The notes under the pieces are model-generated. The model worked only from the letters and a program-made list of their open reading frames with translations, made no database searches and was not told the origin of the DNA. A DNA stretch of 64,000 nt from Pyrrhosoma nymphula (lineage: Eukaryota > Arthropoda > Insecta > Odonata > Coenagrionidae). Positions 12,270-21,254 of this stretch are shown here, one piece after another. The stretch lies in NCBI GenBank assembly GCA_963573305.1, contig OY754331.1, forward strand, positions 8,962,868 through 9,026,867, written 5' to 3'. The position numbers were made by a program, and so were the translations under genes. The stretch's first letter is position 1; the number at the start of each line of letters is the position of its first letter.

Positions 12270-13620
12270 TTATGGGTTCTGTATTACAGGTCAAAAGAGG
12301 TAATACGATACGAATCGAGGTAGCCTGTTCTAGATAAAACGGGTTAATTCTAGGTAATACGAGTTGATACTTGCCAATATGAAACGAGTTAATACGATGT
12401 GAAACGAGGTAAGATAGTTGAAACTATTGGAAACGGGGTAGTACTAGTTCAAACCAGTTGCTTCTCAAATAGGTCAAACGAGGTAATACGATATGAATCG
12501 AGGTAGCCTGTTCTAGATAAAACGGGTTAATTCTAGGTAATACGAGTTGATTCTTCCCCATATGAAACGAGTTAATACAATGTGAAACGAGGCTAGCTGA
12601 AACCAGTTGAAACGGGGTAGTACTAGTTCAAATGAGTGGCTTCTCGTACAGGTCAAACGAGGTAATACGATATGAATCGAGGTAGCCTGTACTATATAAA
12701 ACGGGTTAATTCTAGGTAATACGAGTTGATTCCTGCCAATATGAAACGAGTTAATACGATGTGAAACGAGGTAAGGTGATGCTAGCTGAAACTAGTTGAA
12801 ACGGGGTAGTACTAGTTCAAACCAGTTGCTTCTCGTACAGGTCAAACGAGGTAATACGATATGAATCGAAGTAGTCTGTTCTAGATAAAACGGGGCAATG
12901 CTAGGTAAGACGAGTTGATCATTGCACATTTTAAACAAGTTAATACGATGTAAAACGAGGTAAGGTGATGCTAGCTGAAACCAGTTGAAATGGGGTAGTA
13001 TGTACTACCTAGTTCAAACCAGTTGCTTCTCGTACAGGTCAAACGAGGTAATACGATTTGAATCGAAGTAGTCTGTTCTAGATAAAACGGGGCAATGCTA
13101 GGTAAGTCGAGTTGATCATTGCACATTTTAAACAAGTTAATACGATGTAAAACGAGGTAAGGTGATGCTAGCTGAAACCAGTTGAAATGGGGTAGTATGT
13201 ACTACCTAGTTCAAACCAGTTGCTTCTCGTACAGGTCAAACGAGGTAATACGATTTGAATCGAAGTAGTCTGTTCTAGATAAAACGGGGCAATGCTAGGT
13301 AAGTCGAGTTGATCATTGCACATTTTAAACAAGTTAATACGATGTAAAACGAGGTAAGGTGATGCTAGCTGAAACCAGTTGAAATGGGGTAGTATGTACT
13401 ACCTAGTTCAAACCAGTTGCTTCTCGTACAGGTCAAACGAGGTAATACGATTTGAATCGAGGTAGCCTGTTGTAGATAAAACGGGTTAATCCTAGTTAAT
13501 ACGAGTTGATTCTTCCCCATATGAAACGAGTTAATACAATGTGAAACGAGTTAGCGTGTTACTAGCTGAAACTATAGAATACGAGATTAAACAAGCTATT
13601 CCTCTCTAGGTAAGACAAGG
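12270..13620. repeat. 180-197-bp tandem repeat array
   Basis: Units begin at about 12471, 12651, 12839, 13037, 13233 and 13431, marked by GGTCAAACGAGGTAATACGA. Each carries AGATAAAACGGG, AATACGAGTTGATT, AAACGAGTTAATACGA, GTGATGCTAGCTGAAA and ACTAGTTCAAACCAGTTG. The units between about 12839 and 13431 are about 197 bp. Those starting 13037 and 13233 are nearly identical, implying recent local duplication, while earlier and later units are shorter and more diverged. Two to three further units lie at 14232-14760. Confidence 0.9.
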
Positions 13621-14231
13621 TGATTCAAGAAGAATCAAGCTGCCAGAAACGTCAGTTACTGGTTGATACCACATAAATCGACGTAATATTACCTACCTCG
13701 ATTTATAGCCTGCAGGCTGTGGGTCTACAAAGTGCGCCCCCTGAGGGTTGCGCCCCTGGCAGCCGCCCGCCTGTACAGCCCCTATCTACGTCGCCGAAGC
13801 TAACATTCGGGAATTGGAAAAATATTGTTTATTCAAAATAATATTGCATTTATATTCATAAATAGTGCAACATAGGATAACAGTTATCTGGCATTAATTA
13901 ATGGCAAATAACTTTTATCAATATTTAATGGTTTTTCCTCAAACTATCACGGAATTATCATGTATTAATTATAGTAATCGAAGTCACATTTATTCACGGA
14001 AGTGACTAGATATATACATCTTTCTCAACGTCTGTCTTTAAATAATGAGTGCGACAATAGGTGCGTAAAGTCGTAGGATTCGTAATTGGTCGTTAATTCA
14101 TAGTAGGTACTATATTGTTAGGTAGATACGAGGTAATATAACACGAAGTACTATAACATGCCATTGTACAGTAGCGTATTCAAAATGAACAATGGTAAAT
14201 TATTTTTTTTTATTTTGAGAGAGCAGCAAAG
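13621..14231. repeat. C2 core block between array parts
   Basis: Array-like DNA fades out by 13690, followed by a GC-rich patch (about 13720-13800) and an AT-rich core. The core words GCAACATAGGATAACAG, CATTAATTAATGGC, TTTTTCCTCAAACTATCACG and CACGGAAGTGACTAGAT recur in the same order in F (about 47590-47700) and in reverse orientation in C1 (about 7490-7700). The strip TTTTATTTTGAGAGAGCAGC at about 14210 recurs in D near 16808. No coding frame. Confidence 0.6.
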
Positions 14232-14760
14232 TCAGTGGAGAGGTAATACGGTATTAATCGAGGTAGCTTGTACAAGATAAAACGGTATAATGCTAGGTAA
14301 TACGAGTTGATTCTTGCCCATATGAAACGAGTTAATACGATGTGAAACGAGGTAAGGTGATGCTAGCTGAAACCAGTTGAAACGGGGTAGTACTAGTTCA
14401 AACCAGTTGCTTCTCGTACAGGTCAAACGAGGTAATACGATATGAATCGAGGTAGCTTGTACTAGATAAAACGAGCTAATGCTAGATAATACGAGTTGAT
14501 TCTTGCCCATATGAAACGAGTTAATACGATATAAAACGAGGTAAGGTGATGCTAACTGAAACCAGTTGAAACAAGCTAATGCTAGATCGAACGAGCTGCT
14601 TCTCGAACAGGTCGAACGATGTAATACGATATGAATCGAGGTAGCCTGTTCTAGATAAAACGGGCTAATGCTAGGTAAGACGAGTTGATTCTTGCCCATA
14701 TGAAACGAGTTCATACAATGTGAAACGTGGTAGCGTGTTACTAACTGAAACCATTTAATA
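14232..14760. repeat. second block of 180-197-bp repeat units
   Basis: At least two and a half further units of the GAGGTAATACGA / AAACGAGTTAATACGA repeat in the same orientation as 12270-13620. A 160-codon minus-strand frame across it arises from the repeat and shows no protein-family resemblance. After 14760 the sequence degenerates through CGAGGTCAATGTACGAG-type words to the right end of C2. Confidence 0.88.
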
Positions 14761-15741
14761 CGAGATGAAACAACCTATACATCTCTAGGTAAAACAAGGT
14801 GATTCAAGAAGAATCGAGCTGTCCAGAAACGACAGCTACTAGTTGATACGACGTCACTCAAGGTAATTCGAGGTCAATGTACGAGTTAAAGCAAGCAAAA
14901 AGCGGCCATAACCGACCTCAAACGAGTTGAGATAACGAGTTAAACCGAGTTGAAAACAGGTAAAAACATGCTAGCTGAATCCATCTCGTTTTAACTCGTA
15001 GAATCCCCAGGGAATGTATTACAGTAATAATTATTATTGTACTTATTTTGGGGGAGTATAATAAAATACTATAACAAATTAACAAATAAATAAACGTAAA
15101 AAGCTAGTGATTAGAATGAAAAAATAAGTTTAAATAGCAGGCATAACATTATTAACGTAAATTAACGAGTATTATTTTATATTTTATGCGATGATATATA
15201 CAGTTGTTTTGGCCTGTATTATTAACTACAATTCGAAACATTTTTAAAACATTGTAAAACATTTTTTTGCAATATTTAATGTAATAATTGCATTCTTTAA
15301 AATATGTTTAAAACATTGCCAAAATATTAAGTTTAAAAAGTTTTTTGTAATGTTGAAAATGTTTTTAAAAGATTGCTAATATATTTTTGTGCTACTAGGG
15401 AACTCTACTCCCGTCTCCCGTATTTTCTGTCTCTTTGGGTGAATTTCTCCCGTATTTTTTCGTCCAACAAAATCATTCAGTTTCAACCATTTAAATTTTG
15501 CGCACACGGTCGAAATTTGTTTAAACATTCAAGAGCAGACGCAAATGATTCAAGTTTTTTCTATCGATTATCCCGATTAGAAATGACCAACCAATGAGTT
15601 TAAACCTCCTTATCTGTTAAACCTTTCTTTCTTTCGTTCTTTGTGTTGCTCAGCTGGTGGTGCTTTGGCGTCATTTGGTTTCAATGGTTTTACTCTACAT
15701 CAACTGTGAGCCGTATAGGGCAAAGAGGTTTTAATACAATA

Positions 15742-15984
15742 ATGGGCAGTGATGACGAAGCTACAACGCCACCAAAGAAGAAAATGAAGTATACGTGTAC
15801 ATATATTTCGAAATGGGAAAGTGTATATTCCTGGATTGGACCTGCACCGTCTAATGTTTTTACAAACACTGCATTGCTTCTTTTATTTTTTTGTGAAAAT
15901 TTTCCATGTTCTAAATCTCCCTTATTTTTGGTCAAGAATATAGAAATCTCCCTTATTTTCTTCAAAAATAGTTGGTCACCCTAG
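15742..15984 (+). pseudogene. hAT transposase N-terminal fragment
   Basis: From the ATG at 15742 the frame reads MGSDDEATTPPKKKMKYTC, then YISKWESVYSWIGPAPSN. A short acidic/basic leader followed by a YxCxYxxxWxxxYxWI segment resembles the BED/zinc-finger-like start of hAT-family transposases. After about 45 codons the resemblance stops and the frame runs into the element's right end, as expected of an internal deletion. The same frame is open upstream to 15643, but that part looks non-coding. Position inside an element with 8-bp duplications supports the family call. Confidence 0.45.
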
Positions 15985-16336
15985 ATACGACCATGGTTTC
16001 GAAAAAACTTGTGTCATCTTCAGGTACAGAAATAGGTTCACGTTTGCCTTATATACCTTAACAACCAGAGGTGGGGGGGCGGGAAAGGGGGTGGAGAGGG
16101 GGGGATGTTTAGTATTCTAACGGTCACAGAATTTGTTTGTGAGGGACGGGGGGTGGGGGAAGGTGAGTGGCTGGGAGGTTATATATATAACCTCCCAGAC
16201 GTATACGGAAGAGGGACTAGAGGGAATTGGAGCAATTTAAAGTGCAAGGTCAGATGCCTTATCTGTGAGACTGTCGGGGTGGTAGGTGGATTCGAAGGTG
16301 AGGAGAGGAACATTGTGTCATTACATAGTTTATAAT

Positions 16337-16405
16337 TTAAAATCAGCAGAGCTATTTATTATTTCATGAATATATTAAATAATAAATAGCCCTGCTGATT
16401 TTAAA
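16337..16405. repeat. hairpin at the centre of foldback A
   Basis: TTAAAATCAGCAG with GCTATTTATTATTT on the left, and AAATAATAAATAGC with CTGCTGATTTTAA on the right, pair almost perfectly around a 12-base loop. The pairing continues outward into the long arms (ATTACATAG left, CTATGTAAT right once D is removed), so this is the turn of the foldback. Confidence 0.8.
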
Positions 16406-16408
16406 CTA

Positions 16409-17178
16409 CCCTAGTAGCAGAGGATGTTGTCACAACGTTACATCAACGTGCACAAGGTTACATGGCAACCTGCACGTTGCCACAACGTTGCATCAACGTC
16501 CAAGCACAACGTTATCAGTCGACGTTGAATCAACGTGCATGCAACGTTGACGTCAACTATGATATACATTATCTATAATTATACCACAGGGGTTGGCAAA
16601 CTGCGGCACTTTGAATTCGCGCATGTGAACATTGTCTTCACGTATAAATATATACTAGCGCATGTGCGCTTAGAGCCGTAGGACTTACCATAATTAGATA
16701 GATAGATACAAAGTAGCCAGGTAGATAATAGGTAGGATATTACAAAATACGTTCTTATTTCATCGCACGATAATAACATGCATAGTATTTACGATGTGGA
16801 TTCCCTTTTTTATTTTGAGAGGGCAGGGAAGAGCCAGTGGAGAGGGCAAGGGAGTTTTAAGGGAGAAAGTTTTACCTTAGTAACTAATAAAGTACTGTCT
16901 GTTGACAAATTATCAACATTAATGTTAATTATGGGATAATTTCATTAATGGCTAAATGCTAGGGAAATTTTTTAACGCTGCCTTAAAAATGTTTCACTGA
17001 TAACGTTGCATCGATGTTGCACTGATAACATTGCAGCAACTTGGTTTTTCGGGAAATTTGGATGTTGAGGCAACGTGCATGCAACGTTACAACAACCAAC
17101 GTCAACGTTGTGTGCACTTGTACCTTTTCCCATTGTAACGTTGTCACAACGTTGTGACAATTTCCTCTGCTACTAGGG
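16409..17178. mobile_element. TIR element D with TA target duplication
   Basis: The termini CCCTAGTAGCAGAGGA (16409-16424) and TCCTCTGCTACTAGGG (17163-17178) are perfect inverted repeats flanked by TA on both sides. The outer CCCTAGTAGCA is shared with C1. Both arms (about 16425-16555 and 16990-17160) are dense in CAACGTTG-containing words (CACAACGTTACATCAACGTG and similar). The middle includes TTTTATTTTGAGAGGGCAGG, shared with C2. No transposase frame. The TA duplication would fit Tc1/mariner-like transposition, but the ends do not look like classical mariner termini. Confidence 0.68.
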
Positions 17179-17573
17179 TATGTAATGACACAATGTTCCT
17201 CTCCCCTTCTCCTCTCCTTCGAATCCACCTACCAATGGTCTCACAAATAACGTATCTGACCTTGACGTTTAAATGGTTCCAATTCACTCTAGTCCCTCTT
17301 TCCTATACCTCCCAGCCACTCAACTCCCCCCCCCCTCACAAACAAATTCTGTGACCGTTTGAATACTAAATAATACCACTCCATCCCCCTTCCCCCGACC
17401 TCTGGTTGTTAAGGTATATATGGCAAACGTGAACCTATTTCTGTACCTGAAGATGACACTTCAAGACATGTAGTACATGACTTCATGATGGAGATGAAGA
17501 AGAAGTGAGTCGAAACCATGGTCGTATCGTAATAAAAAGTGTGGAAAAGAACAAAGTATTTTGCTATGCGTGA

Positions 17574-18509
17574 CATAAGGAATTTCCACCAGGTGAAGCC
17601 GGAGACTTTGTCTTATATGCATAGTTTTGTTGACTATAAATGAAATGAATTGTTGAAGGATAGCCATCTGTTTTCTGTGCGCCATTGATTATCTAGGGTC
17701 TGTGAGTTACCATATGCTTTATTAGGTAGGTAGAATGAATTAAATGCTTGAATGAACTTATATAGTATAATATGCGACAACGCTTTGCCTCGTTACCCGA
17801 ATTACTCGTAATTACACTAATGAATCTTATATGAGTACTGCAGATATGCCAGTGCAGGCTGGGGAAGGGCAGGAAAATCTCCTTTGTCTATATGTGACCT
17901 GCATATCACCTGCTAATATTATCTATACATCTTTCGTGTATTCTTCAATGTATGTCATGTTCAACAAATCCCCTAACCAAACGCATTCATCAACTTTTTA
18001 TTATTGTCATTGAAAGACTTTGGCACCACCTTCAGAAGTGAGCATAAGGGAATTTCAGAGCACGAGGGCATAGAGCATAAGATGCACCCTAAGTGAAGTG
18101 TAAAATGGGCTTAGCCTTGAATGCTTATAATAAACACCAAGCAGAAAGAAGCACCTTGCCACTCTGTCCTGCTGCTCCCCCTCTCTCCATCTAACATATG
18201 ACTGCCCTTCTCTAGTTCAGGTCTTGGGCATGCCCTTGTCTGTCAGCGCATGAGTGTATTTCACTCATGCTTTCAAGCTACCATCTCATTCAGTCGCAAC
18301 AAGATTAGCAGGCCTGGTTTTTGTTGGCCTCTTCCTTTGTCGGCCCCTCCCTCTGGTGAATGGCATAATTGAAGGATAATGAGGCTGGGTAATTAATGCT
18401 GTCACTCAAAAAAGATGACCCTAAGGTTGCACATCACCTACATATGTAATAAAATCTGGTCTTTCTCAAATACCTTAAATTAACTAAGTTGATTTACTCC
18501 CTATTAATT
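17574..18509. other. no recognisable gene
   Basis: AT-rich DNA with only short open frames. Nothing I can assign. Confidence 0.45.
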
Positions 18510-18845
18510 GTATTCTTATCTGCTACCTAGTACTAACAGAACACCGTGCATCTTTGCAGTATAATTTTGTTCCTATCTCTGACCATTTATGCAGTTGGAA
18601 AATACTTTAATACAAATGGTCCCTCTAACATTGGTAGCATACCAATGCTGGTGCATGCCATACCAAGGGTATAGTGCATACTTGTGGGGTTTCCTGAAAG
18701 GTATTAGTGATATATGGTGATGGATCAATGGACGTAGTTACATTAACTTTGACAGGGTCAATTATAATGCATGTTGGTGACAGCTCACCCCCTGCCACAT
18801 ACCCTTGAGGTGGCTTCCAGGGTATTATGTAGGTGTAGATGTAAA
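18510..18845 (+). mobile_element. LINE 3'-tail / SINE copy of the TGTAGA family
   Basis: Aligns by eye with 45225-45543: shared TATCTGCTACCTAGTACTAA, ATGCATGTTGGTGA, CTCACCCCCTGCCACA, CTTGAGGTGGCTT and the end GGGTATTATGTAGGTGTAGA. The GCCAC...GTGGC pair near the end can form a hairpin. The tail and hairpin match the 3' end of the CR1/L2-like LINE at 44112-44660, so this is either its truncated 3' UTR or a SINE using its tail. Confidence 0.6.
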
Positions 18846-20251
18846 TTACAGTAGAAGATTACAAATCCAGGATGTATGGGACCTAATGCTTTCTGGAATT
18901 ATGATATTGCCAGTGTGTTGATAAATTTCCTTTTATCAAGCAGTAATATGACAGAATAAGTTGTAGTAATTAAATCTTCAATGAGGTGGAGAGTTATGTG
19001 AAAAACAAATTTTGCACACCAATATGTATTATACTATGTATTTATTTACCCTAAAATATTCACGTAAAAATATTCATAACTGACGAATTGTAAATAAAAA
19101 TGGGAGAATTCAGATGAGGACACCAGCAAATGACATATTTTAATATGTATAATCTAACAAAAGTTTGATCATAAGCATTACTTTCGTATTCCTTGGCCCG
19201 TGGGATGCACTTTTACTTGCTCGAATATGCATTCTAAGCCTGAAGTAAAATTCTACCTTCAATGTGATTCCCTGCCATAATGTTATTGCCCATGTTCATC
19301 TTCATGGGAATCTCCAAACTTAGGCACTTTGTCCTCTGTCTCTTGTGATACAGAAGATCATTGAGTAGGCACATGGCCTCATCTTCTGAATGGGGAAATC
19401 ACTGGCCAATTTCACACTTGGGAAAAGGTATTGGCAGTGATTGTGCACTCTCATGTACCTAATTGAGAAAGATATATAATTTACATTGATCATAAATTAA
19501 AGGAAATGGTCACACAATCACTGTTACAAATGCATATGAGTACATTTCATGGGTTTGTGTCGAAGAAAAACCATACCATAACTAAGCCAATGTAACTGGC
19601 AAAGTATTACAGCAAAGTACCTACTTTTAATATTTCAATATAGTTACTACATTCATACATACATAAAAAAATTAGTGGCTAATATTCAACACTCACTGCA
19701 GAATTGCCAAGCATGTCACCCTGGACGAAAAATTACAACTCATACATTCCCTCAACTACTTTACTTTGTATGGTTCCCTTGCTTTATCTTCCATATTGTG
19801 CTATAGTCTACTGATCCTCTCTTTGTACCTATCAGCTGGTGGAACCTTGTAGAAACAACCAGCTGAAGCATTACCTGCCTAACTAATCATGCAATTTCAG
19901 CCCTATTTTCTCAATGCTGGTGTAGAAATACCATGACCTCATCCCTTTGTAGAAACTGATAGGTAAATATGTGGATGTAGATTAAATGAGAAGCTTTCAG
20001 CATCCCAGAGCTGTTACAGCCTCAACATTAAGTTGTAGCCCTAAATGCTGTTTAGTTGGCTGGTCATTGGTGGTGTCAACTGACAATTAAGGCAATGTGT
20101 ACCATTGAAGATATGCGGGTTGGTGAGTGTGGATAGTATTATTTGGATAACGGAGGAAGGGTGGAGTTAAATCAAGTATTAGCATTAGCCTACTCCATGT
20201 GCTACAAGATTGCTAAGGCAACCAATGAATTATAATTATGCCAAAAAATCT
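18846..20251. other. intergenic, upstream of UGT
   Basis: No gene or repeat boundary that I can support. The first non-coding UGT exon and the promoter presumably lie here or further upstream, but nothing marks them clearly. Confidence 0.4.
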
Positions 20252-20327
20252 CTGACACTACCAGGAATCAAACCTGGTATTACATAATAGGAAACCGGAA
20301 TTCTACCCTAGCCAAATCAACCTGATA
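20252..20327 (-). pseudogene. tRNA-Gly(TCC)-like pseudogene or SINE head
   Basis: On the minus strand, GGCTAGGGTAGAATTCC resembles the D-arm of tRNA-Gly, TTTCCTA could be an anticodon loop with TCC, and CCAGGTTTGATTCCTGG is a perfect T-arm with a good B box. The anticodon stem and acceptor do not pair well, so it is not a functional tRNA. It lies about 80 bp upstream of the acceptor of the first coding UGT exon, in opposite orientation. Confidence 0.45.
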
Positions 20328-20417
20328 CCTAAAAATGATGTTTGATTCTCTCCTATGCATTATCATCATATATTATTGCCTATCACATTGAATGTATCCT
20401 TTGCAGGAAAGGAGAAA

Positions 20418-21254
20418 ATGCCTCACAAAATCGTCCTGGCTCTTATGATCTGGATTTGTTCCTGGGATTTGCAGCCAACATTTGCCTCAAGAATTCTCTT
20501 CCTTTCCCCATTTACTGCTAGAAGTCATGCCATTTTTTACAGCAGCCTTCTGAAGGGTTTGGTGAAAAATAACCACACTGTGAGAATAGTGTCCTATGAT
20601 AAGGTGCTGGGTAACAATTACGGGGATTTGGTCCATGAAACAGAATTCTCACCTGCCAAATTTGTCAACTTTCCTAATTTTTTAGAAGAAAAGAGACAAA
20701 AGAGAGAACACCTATTGGCATTCAAATTAGTAGAATTGGGAGAAGAGGTATGTGAGAATTTTCTAAAATCACCGGCCACAATGCAGATCCTTGCTGAAGC
20801 AAAGGAAAAGCCTTTTGATGTTTTGTTGACTGGAGCCTTAATGTATGAATGCGCTGTTCCGTTTGCACACATACTTTCCATACCAAGAATTTTGATATCT
20901 TCAGCCAGCCTTCTACCATGGATTGACTACGCTGTGAGGAATCCACCACAGTGGTCCTATTCCCCAAATGTATATTTACCATACACTGAAAATATGAATT
21001 TTCAGGAGAGGTTCTACAATGCAGTATTCTCAATAGCTTTTATATTTCATCGTGAATGGACATACTACCCCAAGTTAGATTCAGTCATTCATAAATATCT
21101 GGGTGCTAATATTCCAAAGATGTCAGATATGGATCCAAATATTGATTTAGTTTTGGTAAACTCTGATCCAAGTATTGATTACCCCAAGGCAAACCAGCCA
21201 AATATAATTCAATTGGGAGGGCTACATCTCACATCGTCACAATCTCTTCCCAAG
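20418..21254 (+). CDS. UGT coding exon 1 (residues 1-279)
   Basis: Covers the signal peptide and nearly all of the N-terminal acceptor-binding domain. It begins MPHKIVLALMIWIC and ends IIQLGGLHLTSSQSLPK at a CAAG/GTATGT donor (intron starts 21255, phase 0). The preceding acceptor is ATCCTTTGCAG ending at 20406. The frame also reads upstream to 20355, but that part lies before the acceptor and is intronic. His37 and the FDVLLTGALMYEC segment (133-145) are here. Confidence 0.93.

Larger units (their letters stand above)
8242..15012. mobile_element. TIR element C2, made largely of satellite arrays
   Basis: The left end is CCCTGAGGAAAAAGCC then GAGTTAAAACGAGG. The right end (complement) is CCCTGGGGATTCTAC then GAGTTAAAACGAGA. 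These terminal inverted repeats bound the 72-bp array (8400-12211), the 180-197-bp array (12270-13620 and 14232-14760) and a core at about 13795-14235. It lies wholly within C1. I see no transposase. The terminal inverted repeat is imperfect and no target duplication is evident, so the exact edges may be a few bases off. Confidence 0.55.
7245..15400. mobile_element. TIR element C1 (carries C2)
   Basis: The ends CCCTAGTAGCACAAAAATAT (7245-7264) and its near-exact complement ATATTTTTGTGCTACTAGGG (15381-15400) define the element. Both arms (about 7255-7480 and 15240-15390) are dense in AAAACATTG / AATGTTTT words. A core block at about 7490-7700 (minus sense: TGGCAACATAGG, CAATTAATTAAT, TTTCCTCAAACTATC) recurs in C2 and F. 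No transposase frame is visible. Target duplication is unclear: TAT precedes the left end and AAC follows the right. It is inserted in the hAT element between two tracts rich in CTCCCGTATTT. Confidence 0.7.
7182..15983. mobile_element. hAT-type DNA transposon with 8-bp target duplication (carries C1)
   Basis: The termini TAGGGTGACCAACT (7182-7195) and AGTTGGTCACCCTA (15970-15983) are perfect inverted repeats. They are flanked by exact 8-bp direct repeats GATACGAC at 7174-7181 and 15984-15991, and the duplicated site is a landmark of foldback A's arm. An 8-bp duplication with TAGGG-type ends points to hAT. The element's own sequence is only 7182-7244 plus 15401-15983 (about 646 bp), the rest being insertion C1. 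It keeps a fragment resembling a transposase N-terminus (15742-15984), so it looks like an internal-deletion derivative. Confidence 0.78.
7128..17573. repeat. foldback element A, split by nested insertions
   Basis: After removing two insertions, this is a long hairpin with arms of about 425 bp. The left arm is 7128-7181 joined to 15992-16362. The right arm is 16375-16406 joined to 17181-17573. Matching landmarks are TTCTTTTCCACACT, ATTACGATACGACCATGG, CATCTTCAGGTACAGAAATA, GTCACAGAATTTGTTTGTGA and the block around GAACATTGTGTCATTAC, each with its reverse complement in the right arm. The centre is the hairpin at 16337-16405. The ancestral element would have been near 0.86 kb. It shares the TGTCATCTTCAGGT phrase with foldback G. 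Confidence 0.72.

Noticed and set aside
14232..14714. 160-codon minus-strand frame
   Set aside because: It is a translation of the 180-197-bp repeat, repetitive and without domain similarity.
7245..15400. LTR retrotransposon interpretation of the large paired ends
   Set aside because: The ends are inverted, not direct, repeats, and no gag-pol, primer-binding site or polypurine tract was seen.
20355..20417. Upstream ATG adding 21 residues to the UGT N-terminus
   Set aside because: A good 3' splice site lies between it and the ATG at 20418, and the signal peptide starts at the latter.
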